Positions 21,440 to 32,817 of a stretch of 64,000 bases of DNA are shown in pieces. The notes under the pieces are model-generated. The model did no database searches, was not told the DNA's origin, and was given only the letters and a program-made list of their open reading frames with translations. Every line of letters begins with the position of its first letter. The first letter of the stretch is position 1. The translations under genes were made by a program, and so were the position numbers. The stretch covers positions 27,412,001-27,476,000 of the forward strand of contig CP136893.1 of assembly GCA_034359265.1 (NCBI GenBank), written 5' to 3'. Source of the DNA: Canna indica. Lineage: Eukaryota > Streptophyta > Magnoliopsida > Zingiberales > Cannaceae.

Positions 21440-22320
21440 ATCTTACGCTCCTCGGCGAGATCAGCTTGAACACCCGAGTGCAGTCTTTGGCTATCACGCA
21501 ACTACTTCTGGTCTAAGAGCCCTTACTCAACTCCTCACGCACGATTCCGCCTTACGCTCCTCAGCGAGCTCGGTCTGAACCCCCGAGTACAGTCTTTGGC
21601 TATCACGCCACTATCTCAGGCCTTAGAGCCCTTACTCAACTCCTCGTGTGCGGTTCCGCCTTACACTCCTCGGCGAGCTCGGCTTGAACCATCGAGTGCA
21701 GTCTTTGGCTATCACAATACTACTTCCGACCTCAGAACCCTTACTCAACTCCTCGTGCGTGGTTTCCCCTTATGCTCCTCAGCGAGCTCGGCCTGAACCT
21801 CCGAGTGCACTCTTCGGCTATCACGTCATTACTTATGTCCTTAGAGCCCTTACTCAACTACTCATACGCGGTTCTGCCTTACACTCCTCGATGAGCTCGG
21901 CCTAAACCCCCGACTGCAGTCTTTGGCTTTCACGTCGCTACTTCCAGCCTCAGAACTCTTACTCGACTCCTTGCGCATAGTTTTGCCTTATGCTCCTCGG
22001 TGAGCTCGGCTTGAACTCCTGAGTGTAGTCTTTGACTATCACGCCACTACTTCCGTCCTTAGAGCCCTTACTCAACTCCTCGCACATGGTTCTGCCTTAC
22101 GCTCCTCGATGAGCTCGGGCTGAACCCCTGAGTGTAGTCTTTAGTTATCATGCCACTACTTTCGACCTCAAATCCCTTACTCAACTCCTCGCGCGCGATT
22201 TTTTCTTACACTCCTCGGCGAGCTCGTCTTGGACCCCCAAATGCAATCCTTGGCCTCTTCTGGCCTCAGAGCCCCTACTCGATTCATCACACATAGTCCT
22301 GCTCTCCTTATGCATGCTAA
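21440..22320 (+). repeat. 109-bp tandem repeat array, about 8 units
   Basis: The anchor TCCTCGGCGAGCTCGG (or variant) starts at 21449, 21558, 21667, 21776, 21885, 21994, 22103 and 22212, exactly 109 bases apart each time. Each unit carries CCCGAGTGCAGTCTTTGGC, TATCACGCCACTACTTC and CCCTTACTCAACTCCTCGCG. Units differ by substitutions but not by indels until the decayed last unit. It follows the gypsy-2 protease, so it probably lies in the element's non-coding internal region. Short frames inside it are shadows of the repeat. Confidence 0.9.
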
Positions 22321-22812
22321 GTGCTTCATTACCACCGTTCGAGTTAAAGAGGGCCTAGCTCATATCTCTAGAACTATCCTAGGCGCTCCTATCAAAGATT
22401 GACCTAAAACAAAATCTTCTTGAGCAGCCAGCCAAACGATACTTGACAACCAAATCAAAAAAATAGAGCACGCACATCACAAGGTAAACCTGCAGAGGGT
22501 TAATAATTAAAGGGCCCCGCAGGGCAATAATTCTTTACAGGCCGGATAAAATAACCCACATGCAGGTAATTCAATGAAATTACTTGGCCTCGGCTGATGC
22601 AACATGAACCCTCCACTCCGAAACACCACTCCCTGGCAAAGTCTCCTCCTCAGGCTCTAAAAACACAAGAACATCATCCTTTACTTCCTTGGAATGGTCA
22701 GCTTCTGAAAAATCAACTCCGAGAGCCAAAAGTCAATCATGCTCGATTGATTTATAAAAACCTATATCGTATACCTTGATAGCAGCACTGTTGAAGTGGC
22801 CCACTTCGGCCT
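22321..22812. other. Likely gypsy-2 internal remainder, no gene recognised
   Basis: A moderately GC-rich stretch with no domain I can name in either strand. It ends where a copia LTR begins at 22813. Confidence 0.35.
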
Positions 22813-23938
22813 TGTTAGTGTTTGGCTTATGTTGTGTTTGCTATATTTGGCAAAAGGATTATCAGTCAGTTCTCAGTTGTATGACAGTTGCAACTACTGT
22901 GGAGTTTATGCTAAAGTTATCAGTTTATACTGATAGGTTACATTCTGTTATCTAACTGTTACTTGCTCTGTGGTTGTTTAAGCAAAAGTATTCCAAGTTA
23001 TTCTCAATTAAATGGACAGTCACAACTATGAGGAGTTCTGCTTATGTTGAAGACAGTTACAACTATGTTAGGGCAGTCTCAACTACTCCTACAGACTATG
23101 GTTTTCTGGATAAGGGTGTTGTGGATATGATGACTTTTGGTTTTCAGTATTAATGATGATTCTATTTTATATCTCAGATATTTTTAAATCATCTTTAATC
23201 TCTTGTTTATTGTCTATGGAAGAAATGAAGTAGTATTCATTGATGGGCTGGCGATTATCTTGAAGCCTTTATGACGGAAGTCAATTATGGAAGAAATGAA
23301 GTGGTCTTCATTAATAGACTGGCGGTTTTTATTAAAGCTTTTATTGCGGTAGTTTTTCTTGAAGTTTTTATGGCCGAAGTATTATGATGTGTTATGACTG
23401 TCTTTTGAGTATGAAACTATTAAAGTGACATTTATGGAAGTTGGTTGGTCTTCTCTATTTATGAGGAAAGATAAGATATGGATCTGCAAGTCTCCTATGT
23501 CAACATAGTCAGTTTTAACTGCTCATTGGCCAGTCTTAACTGCTCTTGCTGCAGTGAAGTTTATGCTACATCGATGTTTATCTTGCTGCAATGTTACTTG
23601 AATGTTGCTGAGATTATTGATAATATATATATATATATATATAATATTCTAATGATATATTATATATATGTATTTATGGTGGAGTTAATCTTGATTGATC
23701 ATTCATGGTGACTTTTGGACTTATATTATACTTATAGAGAGTGAATTGGGCATCTGTCCGGTGAGTGCCCCGTAGATTAGGTGATTGGATTTGTCACTCA
23801 ACTGCGTAAATAAACCTTTGTGTTTGCATTTGATTTTTTCTTTGGTTCTTACTTTCTTCTAGTAGCAGTTGCAATAGTAGTTGCAACTTTTTATTCAACT
23901 GTCCTTAACAGAATTTCCCTGAGAGACCTATATTGTCA
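22813..23938 (+). repeat. 5' LTR of copia-1
   Basis: Runs from TGTTAGTGTTTGGC to TATATTGTCA, followed two bases later by a tRNA-Met type primer site. It contains a direct duplication (ATGGAAGAAATGAAGTGG-type phrases at about 23215 and 23288) and a short (TA)n run at 23622-23643. No matching 3' LTR is seen in the window, because the element is cut off near 27010. Confidence 0.65.
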
Positions 23939-23940
23939 AT

Positions 23941-23952
23941 TAGTATCAGAGC
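23941..23952 (+). other. Primer binding site of copia-1
   Basis: TAGTATCAGAGC, one base different from the TGGTATCAGAGC site for initiator tRNA-Met used by most plant copia elements. It lies just after the LTR end and 62 bases before the gag start. Confidence 0.75.
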
Positions 23953-24013
23953 AGTTGTGCTAACCTTTACCAACACAAGATCCTTGGTGTGTCTCTTTTC
24001 TTTCAAGCTCAAG

Positions 24014-27010
24014 ATGGAAGGAATGCCTATGAAATTTTTTGTCAATGTTCCTCCATTACTCATCGGAACAAACTGTGCTTATTGGAAGGCTCGGATGAGA
24101 ACTTTCATCAAATCCTTGGATGATCATTGCTGGTGTTAATGAAATGGCCACACTAGAGGGGGGTGAATAGTGTGTTTACTAATCTTTTTCCTAAATTCGG
24201 TTTTAACCGTTTCTTTGGTTACTTAGGCAAATTACAAGTTGAGTAGCAAACGGAATCAAGGTAAATACGATAATGAAATAAACACAAGTAGAAGCAATGC
24301 AAACACAATTATTTATAGTGGTTCGACCCCAATGCCTACTCCACTACATAAGCACCCCGCCCAGTATTTCCAGACTAAACTTTACTAGATTAATCTTGTT
24401 TTCCTTACAACGAGGACTTTGACCCGAAGAGTCTCACTCTCAACCTAAGGCACTTCCACACCTGGAAGTCTCTGTCTTCTTACCGAGAGCACTCTTCCAC
24501 CTCAACCCTAAGGGACAACTCAACTAATTCTAGTAAACTACGTTTACACCGGTGGATTTAAACCTCAAACACAAAGGCTACCATCCAATTTCAAGACCTA
24601 CACTCTTGGTCTAAAACAAACTCAAATACAAAGAAATAAATAAGAAAATACAACACTAAATGGAGCAATAAATCAAACAGTAAAATACTTAGCTCCAAAA
24701 CAAGTTTCCTAGCTTCCTCTTGATGCCATTGATGGTTAATCAATGAAGGAATGAAGGCAAGATCAAGGTTTTTGGCTGAAGCTAGGGTTTTCACAAGATT
24801 GGCTCAATGAAGGCTTATAATTGATCAAAAGATGGCTCAAGGAGGTTAGAAGTGATCAACATCATAAAGGAAGGCTCTCTTGGCTTCCTATTTATAAGCC
24901 ATGAAGAGAAGAGAGAGCTCCCCTCTTCTCAATGGACAGATTTTTGCCCGTTACCGACCGCCGGTCGCTTGTCGGTCGATCGTCGGTCAACCAACCGAGC
25001 GATCGTCGAGCGACCGAAGGCTTTCTGCCGCTTCCTCTCAACCTTCGATCGACCGAATTGGCTACTGCCAATTTTTGACCCTATTCGATCGATCGATCGG
25101 TCGACCGATCGATCGATCGATCGAACCTAGGCTGACTTGATTTTTTTCAACCTTCTTCTTGCGCGCTTCATTTAAGGGTTCCGACCTTCAACGTGCGTCA
25201 ACTTTGAGAAACCTCCGTGAGTTTTTCATGTGTTCTTTAGACTCGTCGAAGACGTCTTTGGTGCACACGTCGAACTTTGAGAAACCTCCGTGATTTTACG
25301 ATTTTTCGATTTCTCTGATATTTCCGATCGAGGACATCGAGTGCTAACCGATATGGAACCTGAAAATATTTCGCAATGAAACATTAGTTCCATGTTTGTT
25401 ATCATCAAAACCGAGATTAAGACCAAGGTAGAAAATCTTAGGCCAACAGTTGGGACACTATAGAGGTTGGCTATACACCTCCAACGATAGATGGGATTGA
25501 GCGCAAGCCAAAAAGCTAATATACTGATGCAAAAATTGTTACATTAAATTATGACAATAAATCCCTTAATGCTATCTTCAGTGGAGTTGATCCTTCTCGA
25601 TCAGTTTAAACTAATTTCAGCTTGTGCCTTGGCAAAGCAGGCATGGGAAACTTTAGAAACTAATCATGAAGGATCCCTAATGCTTCAGAAGTCCAAAGTT
25701 GAAATCCTCAACACCAAATTTGAGAATCTAAAGATAGGAGAAAATGAAAGCATTCAAGACTACCATGGGCGTATCAAAGATCTTATGAACAATGCAATAA
25801 ATCTTGGTGAATCATTTTCAGAAGAAAAAGTGGTAAGAAAAGTTCTTAGATTTATGCCTTTAAAATTTGATATGAAAGTTGCCGCTATTAGTGAAGTTCA
25901 TGATCCATCAGTTATGACACTTGATACTTTAATGTGAAAGCTTGAAACGTATGAGTTAGAACTGTCAGAAAAATACTCACACAAAGAGAAAAAGAAAAAC
26001 TTTGCTTTCAATTCTACTAAAGATGAAGTAAGGTCTGAAGATTGTTCAGATGATTAAATGGATGCAGTATGTCCCCTTCTTACAAAGAATTTCAGAAGGT
26101 TTTTGAAAGCTAATAACAAGCAGTTTCAATCGCAGTTCCAATAGCAGATTCAATCGTGCAGTTCGACTAGCTCAAAATCAAACTTCTATATATGCTGAAA
26201 AAAATAGAAGTCAATTTTTAGGTCTTAAACATAATTCAAAACAGAAGTCCAAATGTATACAATGCTTTGAATGTGAAGGATTTTGACATGTGAGATCAGA
26301 ATTCCCAAATCTTCAAAAGAGGGTCTATAAGTCGTTTACTGCTACCTAGAGTGATGATAAAGAAGAAACTGACTCAGAAGAGCATGAACGAGGTAACTTT
26401 AGAGGTTTCACAGCTTGTATAGGTGACACAGTTAAAACTGCCAACAACTCAGATGCAGATGATGATCACTCCAAAGATCAATGTGTTGTCTTGATCGAGG
26501 AAGCTTACTAGAAGATGTTTGATAAATTGGTTGAAGTGGCAAAACTCAACAAGTCTCTCAGTAATCAAAACAAGCTCGTGATTGAAGAAAAGAAGAAACT
26601 TGAGGAGAAAGTTCAAACTCTTCAAAATCAGAATACTGAAAAGTAATACAAAGAATCCAAGTTGATTGCTGAAGTTGAAAAGGTAAAGAAGGAAATTAGA
26701 ATGATGAATTTTAGTGGTACTCTTAACAAAATTTTGAGTGCAGAAAAATTTTCTTCTAATCACAATGGATTAGGATACATTAGTTCATGCTAGTTGAAAC
26801 CTTGGCAACTACCTACTCAATTGAGGAACTTTTGTAGGGGTTATTCAAGTTGACAACAACCTACAATATGGAGAGGTGATAGGGTACCCATATGCTACTA
26901 TTGCAAGTGCAGAGGACACATTATAGCAAATTATTTCAAACTCTCCAAGATACTGAGGAGAAAGAATCATGTTAAATTCTCAAGGAAAAAAGTTAAGCTT
27001 GGCTTCGGAT
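24014..27010 (+). pseudogene. Copia-1 gag, SIRE-like, split by solo LTR B
   Basis: It begins with MEGMPMKFFVNVPPLL and YWKARMRTFIKSLDDHCW at 24014-24133, the DUF4219/UBN2 start of SIRE/Maximus-type gags. After the inserted LTR it continues at 25449 (TIEVGYTPPT), then ALAKQAWETLETNHEGS and MLQKSKVEILNTKFENLKIG at 25630-25740. A zinc knuckle is at about 26255-26300 (KCIQCFECEGF, stop, HVRSEF; the last Cys is lost), followed by a coiled-coil stretch at 26515-26640 (KLVEVAKLNKSLSNQNKLVI) and a second knuckle-like CYYCKCRGHIIANYF at 26890-26940. Several stops and frameshifts make it non-functional, and pol is absent. Confidence 0.8.
24134..25448 (-). mobile_element. Solo LTR B (same family as A and C), 1315 bp
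   Basis: Minus-strand LTR from TGTTGGCCTAAGATTTTC (25448) to TTCATTAACA (24134). The flanks are GCTGG and GTTGG, a 5-bp target duplication with one change. It sits in codon sequence of the copia-1 gag, right after the DDHCW motif. The order of blocks is as in solo LTR A: CTAGAGGGGGGTGAATAG, GGTTCGACCCCAATGCCTAC, and a CGATCGATCGGTCGACCG block at 25083-25130. Confidence 0.85.
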
Positions 27011-27525
27011 TCCAACCATTGTGGGGGAGGTAAGCTTTTACTCAACCCCACAGTGGATGCCAAATATTCATGCCTGAGGATCGAAGTGGTCTGGTCCGGC
27101 TCGATGTCTCTCCTGGTCAGGTACAACTCGAGGGGGATCTGCAAAAGACAGTCTGATGCTCAAATTAGTGGAACTCCATGGTGAAGGTAATTGAAAATGA
27201 AACTTAGATTACATGAGGCGTACCATGTCTATATTTATTGCAGGTGGACGTGATGATGCTGTAATGCTCAAAATGGATCGAGCCTGATCCCGGAGATAAC
27301 AGGTCTTGTAATGGTGTATCCCTCATGATGAGGAAGGACGTGAATGTGCTTGTATGGTCGGGTGGAGCCTCTAGGAGGAGCCATTCGGTCTGGCTCGAGT
27401 CAGATTTGGAAATATGCGCGGGTGGAACCCCAAGTTGAGCCGTCTAATTCGGCTTGATTTGGGTTGTGGGATACTATTGGGTCTAATTCGACCGAGCCCA
27501 ATAGTACTAATCTTGTCCAATAACG
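27011..27525 (-). mobile_element. Gypsy-3 LTR and primer site, minus strand
   Basis: On the minus strand an LTR runs from about 27525 to 27071 (end CTCAGGCA), then after a few bases the primer site TTTGGCATCCACTGTGGGG, and about 30 bases of leader (GAGTAAAAGCTTACCTCCC). It aligns with the plus-strand LTR and leader at 49625-50120 (ATTTGGCACCCACCGTG, GAGTAAATCTTATCTTCCC). The first base of the LTR is changed (CG for TG). Everything after the leader is lost, the break joining it to copia-1 gag. Confidence 0.65.
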
Positions 27526-28085
27526 TTAGTTCATGTCGTCAATCCAACACCAAACGCTGTTAAATTTATCCTACGTGTTAGACGAAAAGTATATGTGGCA
27601 ATTTGAAGTGACAAATTATTTCTAATTGATTTTTTAAGGGAGGACGACAATTTAAGTCCATACATTTCTTGCCCAAATTGGTATTGATACCTACACTTTA
27701 AGGGCTCATTTGGTATATTGTATTGTATTAACCTGTATAGTACTAACTTATATTGGCTAACTTGTAGGGCCCATTTGGTAACCTGTATAAGCCTCCTGTA
27801 TAGTATTAGGATACTATACAGTGTTTGGGAAGGGTAGCTAATACATGCACTAAAAATAGTACCACATAATCTGTCATAAGTTGTATAAGTAATACACTCG
27901 CAAAGCTCTTCATTAGCTTGCACTAGAACCTTCAATATTTTGAATACTTATTTTACCCCTGGCCAAAAATTAAAAAAACTATATATAAAAATACTAGAAA
28001 AATAATTTTAATTTATGAAAAATAATTTAATGATAAAATATATTATATAATTTTTATATTATATTAAATTAAATTATATTATATT

Positions 28086-28383
28086 ATAATATGTTACATA
28101 TAATATAATATTATAGTGTATAACATTATACATTATATTATATTATATTATATTATATTATATTATATTATATTATATTATATTATATTATATTATATTA
28201 TATTATATTATATTATATTATATTATATTATATTATATTATATTATATTATATTATATTATATTATTATGTTACATATAATATAATATTATAGTGTATAA
28301 CATTATATTATATTATATTATATTATATTATATTATATTATATTATATTATATTATATTATATTATATTATATTATATTATAT
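28086..28383. repeat. (TATTA)n microsatellite in two blocks
   Basis: Near-perfect TATTA repeats at about 28134-28263 and 28305-28383. A 43-base unit (ATGTTACATATAATATAATA, then TTATAGTGTATAACATTATA) precedes each block, so the whole unit was probably duplicated. Confidence 0.9.
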
Positions 28384-29555
28384 CATATTACACAGGTTAG
28401 TCAATACAAACTAGTCCATACAGGCTAGTACATGTGTGCACCAAATACTGTATAATAATTGTACAATACAGATTAGTACTATACAGGTTAGTCAATTTAA
28501 ATTAGTACTATATATATAGGCTAGTACTATATAATATACCAAACGGGCTCGTATAGTACTAACTTATATTGTACTATTATTATTCAATATTTGGTGCAAA
28601 CATGTATAATGAGGCTGTATAACTACTTAGAATTTTAATTAATTGAGTAATTTTTTATAATACAAAAATATGTTGTGGTTTAAAAAAATATTTTTTATTA
28701 AAATATTTTATAAATTTTAATTTTGATTTAGTTTTATAAACTTTGTACAAAATTATCTGTTAGAGAGTTTGATGGAAAAAAAATTAGACTCTAACATCTC
28801 CTTTTTATCATTAAAATTATTTCATAAATTAAAATTATTTTTAATATATGTATCTATACATATATTTATTTTCGGTCAAAGTCTTTAATCAATTAGAGAC
28901 TTTGACCGAGGATAAAATGGGTATCCGAAACACTACCTTCTAGATTGGAAATGTTCACATTCAAAATCTGAATTTGAAAATTGCCACACTAAAATTAGAT
29001 TTTGGAAAGTTGTTATTTTTAATCTCATGGTGTATTATTAATACATCATTTGAGATACTATTTATAATATATGTATTACTTAATATTTCCTTTTAAGAGA
29101 TCACAAACACTGTATAGTATTATACTATGATAATATTAATATATTATACAGGAGCTTATACAGACCAAACGAATCCTATAAACTTAAGTATTAGTCCTTA
29201 CAAAATTTTTCATCTATAACGTTAATTCCTATCGTTAATCCAACACCAAAGCTATTAAATTTATCATGTGTTAAATAAAAAAATATGTAAAAATTTGACG
29301 TGGCAAGTTATTTCTAATTCATTTATGTAAACTTAAGTTAATTTTGAAATATGTAGTTTTTTAAGTAAAATTAAATATAAACTCAATAAAATAACATAAT
29401 TTCACCGCAATCAAATCACTCAAATTAAAACACTCACTCTCAAACGATCTTAAATCTTGAAATAAAACTTCAATCCAATTCCTCAAGCTAGAATAGATTA
29501 AAAAATAAAATCAATTATTCTTCAAAATTTAAAATGAAAATAATTTTATAAGAAC

Positions 29556-30286
29556 TAGGGGTGAGCAAAAAAAACTAAAATTTCGGTTAACCGCAAAACT
29601 AGTCTGAAACCGAACCAAATTTTTTGATTAACCGAACGAGCGATTTCGGTTTCAATTTTTATTTTTTGAATTTTCCATTTTCAGTTCCGATTTCAATTTT
29701 TGAGTACCGATTAACCGTTAGCCCATGGTTAACCGGTATATATATAATTTTTATACCTTAATTTTTTAAAAAATATTTCTCTCTCTAAAACTTATATAAA
29801 TACATTGGAATACATTTAGATTATATCTCAATTTCAAAAGTTTGACTAATTATATATATTTTTATGTATGTATAAATATTATAATACACAAATCTTTAAA
29901 ATATTATAATACATATATTTACTAAGCAAATATTTGAATTTCATACTGAGTAATTCCAATTCTTTGCAATTGTTCATGAGGATGTTGTTCTTATTTTAAC
30001 TTTTTATTTATGAATATTACGTTTGATTTATATTTTTTATTTTGAAGTACTTTAAATATTTAAAATGGACTTTTCGATTTGTATAATTTTATTATTTTTA
30101 TATGTTAAATTTTTTAGTAATTAATCAAAAATTATTGATTAACTGAACCGTACAAATCAAAACCAATGTACCGATTAACTGAAGTTAATGAATCAATTTA
30201 TGGTTAATGATTCTGAAAAACCGATATTAATGGACCAATTTAAAAAATTATTAATGGACCGATTAACCGATCCATGCTTACCCCTA
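29556..30286. mobile_element. hAT-type MITE, 731 bp
   Basis: The ends are TAGGGGTGAGCA and, inverted, TAGGGGTAAGCA. The 8-bp flanks are ATAAGAAC (29548-29555) and GTAAGAAC (30287-30294), differing by one base. Inside are CGGTTAACCG / GATTAACCGA subterminal phrases. There is no coding region, so movement would need a transposase from another hAT element. Confidence 0.8.
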
Positions 30287-30893
30287 GTAAGAACCAATAC
30301 TAAAGTTTTTTTAAAATGTAGATACTGATTAATATCAATTTGGGTCCAAAATATAATAACTAAAATTCTCAATTTTCTTTTACAAAAAATCAATTACAAA
30401 TTACCTCGTCAAATTACTATATATATATATTTCATCTAAAACGTAAAGATAAATTTAACATCGTTAAATTGACGATAAAAACTAATGTTATAACAATTTT
30501 TTTTATAAAAATCAATACTCAAATTTTTAAAATATAAATGCCAATACCAATTTAGCCTAAACAGGTAACAACTAAAACTATCATTTTTCCTATTTATATA
30601 GATTATTTAATATATTACATAAATAAATGTTTATGATAAATTACTAATTTTAATGAATTTTAATAATATAATTGTAATGTAACTATCCACGTCTAAATAC
30701 TATGTGAATATGAATACTCAGCAAATGCAGTGCAGATGTGAAATGACTCAGCTTTCTGTCGAGCGAACAAATTCCCTTGCAACGCAATCTACGATCGCAT
30801 TAACATTCTATGTAGAGTTAATAAAAAACTAAGCAATGTTGCTATAAGGAGGACTTAATTAGAACATTATTAGTCGAAATATAGGTGATGTTT

Positions 30894-31692
30894 GGTTAGC
30901 GAAATTATTTTCTAGTTTGGTTTCAGTAAAATTAAAAACTTGATTTCAGAAATTTTATTTTGATTTTTAATTTTAAGTTTTTCGAAATGCGATTGATTAA
31001 TAAAAATAACATAAATTTTAATTAGTTAAAATAAGTGAATATTTATTTGATTAGAAAAATAATATTAATTTTTGTTGAACATTTTTAATAGTAATTAATG
31101 TGTAGTTAGATTACAAAATTAAATATTTACTAATATAGTTATAAAATATTTATAATATTTAATTAATTAGTTATTGATAATTTAAATTTTTTTATTCAAT
31201 TAGATATAAAAATTAATTAATTATTATTATAATATTTTTTTAAAAAAATAAATCTAGTGATGTAAAATTAATTTTGATTAATTATAAATAAATTAACTTT
31301 AAAAATTAAATTATTTTAAAATTTAAATTTGGATATAAATTAATTTAATTAATTTATAAATGTAAAATAATAATTTAAGTTAAAAATAATAATTTTTATT
31401 TTTTAAAAAAATAATATAATATAATTTATTTTTTAATTAATTAATTTTATAAAAAAATATTTATAATTATGAAGTTTCCATTTGATAACAAATGCCACAG
31501 TTTCGAAATCTCAAAAAATAATATTTTTAATATTTTTATTAATATTTTTATTAAAAAAATTAATTTCATTTTTATTTTGATTTTAATTTAATTTTATAAA
31601 AATTCTGAATCAAATATATTTTCGTAAACAATTTTAATTTTTTAAAAATTAAAATTATAAAAATAAACTTTATTTCTCTAATCAAACTTACC
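30894..31692. mobile_element. AT-rich MITE, about 0.8 kb
   Basis: The left end GGTGATGTTTGGTTAG and the inverted right end GGTAAGTTTGATTAG are imperfect terminal repeats around a very AT-rich, gene-free interior. Target duplication is unclear. It lies downstream of the heat-shock gene. Confidence 0.5.
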
Positions 31693-32101
31693 TTAAGTTC
31701 TTATTATATTATTCACTGCCAACCTAGGTTAAGTTTGGATCTACCACAATCTCCTATCAAGTTATTATTTAACAAAGAAGGCGGGTTATACCAAGATAAA
31801 GAAAGTGGAACATGTCGAAGATCACAACAGCGTAACAAAAGACTATACACGATTCAATACAAGTCCATCAACAGTAGAAAAGCTTCAAGGTCACTCGCTG
31901 CATAAAACTGCATCCACATAATATCAAAGATTATTAACAAGACGAAGACACTTGCAAGCAGCAAAGCCATGACAACCATTTCGCAACTGGAAGGAAGCGC
32001 TAGACCATTAAGACCTAATTAACATCGAGAGAAAGAGCTAACCACAGTCAAACTCGATAGATGTAACCAGATCGATAAATTTGGAGATCAGCACCAATTG
32101 C

Positions 32102-32593
32102 TCATCCGGAGATCTCAATCGACTTAACATTGGGCTTCTTGGCAGCCTCCTTGGGTATGGTGACGGTAAGCACGCCGTCCTCCATGGCGGCCTTCACGCT
32201 CTCCACCTTGGCATTCTGCGGGAGGCGGAACCGACGGAGGAACTTGCCTCTGCTACGCTCGACGCGGTGCCAGGTGTCGGTGCGCTGCTCGTGCTCGCGG
32301 CTACGCTCGCCGCTAATCTGGAGGACGCGGCCGTCCTCCACCTCCACCTTGACCTCATCCTTCCTCAGCCCGGGAAGATCGGCCTTGAAAACATGAGCCT
32401 CGGGGGTCTCCTTCCAGTCAATGCGAGCGGATGCGGCGAAGGCAGATGCCTCGCCGGCGGCGGGGAAGGAAACACGGGGGAACGAGAGGGCGCCGTCGAA
32501 GGGGAAGGCATGGAAGGGATCCCAGTCGTCGACGGAGAAGGGATCGAAGATGCTACTCCGGCGGGGGCCAAACCCGAAGGGGGTGAGCGACAT
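32102..32593 (-). CDS. Class I (cytosolic) small heat-shock protein, 163 residues, about 18 kDa
   Basis: ATP-independent chaperone that binds unfolding proteins during heat stress as large oligomers in the cytosol. I chose the ATG at 32593 because the residues after it, [20 protein letters not shown], match the conserved class I start (SxxFDPFSxxxWDPF); the frame is open further upstream, but that part runs through the TATA box. The alpha-crystallin domain covers about residues 48-145, with consensus II ([15 protein letters not shown]) and consensus I ([13 protein letters not shown]). The C-terminal I-x-I anchor is IEI in KSIEISG. The length is normal and there are no introns, as usual for this family. 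The gene is far more GC-rich than its surroundings and is the only intact host gene recognised in the window. Confidence 0.95.
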   Translation of the reverse strand: MSLTPFGFGPRRSSIFDPFSVDDWDPFHAFPFDGALSFPRVSFPAAGEASAFAASARIDWKETPEAHVFKADLPGLRKDEVKVEVEDGRVLQISGERSREHEQRTDTWHRVERSRGKFLRRFRLPQNAKVESVKAAMEDGVLTVTIPKEAAKKPNVKSIEISG

Positions 32594-32680
32594 CCTTGCT
32601 CCGAACGCAGTGAGAAAACAGCGAAAGGGAAAGTTGGAAGTTAACAAGGAACTGACGCTTTTTTGGATAAGAGGGGGGAT

Positions 32681-32817
32681 ACTTATAGGATGCAGAAGGA
32701 GGATTCTGGAGAATTCCATGGGCTTCTGTTGCATTGAGCTTCGTTTATTAAGGGTCCAGAAACGACTAGGGGAGTCTAGAATGTTCTTCAACACGACAAC
32801 CGTTCAAATTCTAGAAA
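32681..32817 (-). promoter_or_regulatory. Heat-shock promoter of the small HSP gene
   Basis: On the minus strand a TATA box (CCTATAAGTA) lies at 32681-32690, about 90 bases upstream of the ATG. Behind it are heat-shock elements built of alternating nGAAn/nTTCn units: ATTCT-GGAGA-ATTCC at 32703-32717 (middle unit imperfect), AGAAT-GTTCT at 32778-32787 (perfect, with a degenerate AGTCT unit before it), and ATTCT-AGAAA at 32808-32817 (perfect). These would bind heat-shock transcription factors, so strong heat induction is expected. Confidence 0.85.

Larger units (their letters stand above)
27526..30565. other. Overlapping MITEs and inverted repeats, no genes
   Basis: Several inverted pairs overlap. 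Pair 1: GGGCTCATTTGGTATATTGT at 27703 with its complement ending GGTATATTATATAGT-type at 28540-28553. Pair 2: GGGCCCATTTGGTAACCTGT at about 27768, continuing GTATAAGCCTCCTGTATAGT, with its complement at about 29106-29180. Outer pair: CAAATTGGTATTGATACC at about 27675 with its complement GGCTAAATTGGTATTGGC at about 30540-30560. A direct repeat of roughly 110 bases (AATCCAACACCAAA, then TTAAATTTATC) is at 27530-27640 and 29225-29325. These are non-autonomous DNA transposons; their superfamilies are not settled here. Confidence 0.55.

Noticed and set aside
21596..21905. Overlapping plus-strand frames with repeated LTQLLVRG/SALFGYH phrases
   Set aside because: They are read from the 109-bp tandem array. 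The period is not a multiple of three, so frames shift from unit to unit.
24852..25140. Plus-strand frames rich in Arg, Asp and Ser (RSIDRSTDRSIDR)
   Set aside because: By-product of CGATCGAT/GGTCGACC palindromes in solo LTR B; the same happens at 6891-7174.
32081..32644. Long plus-strand frame (187 codons) opposite the small HSP gene
   Set aside because: It is the antisense shadow of a GC-rich, strongly codon-biased gene; no domain is recognisable and the minus-strand protein is clear.
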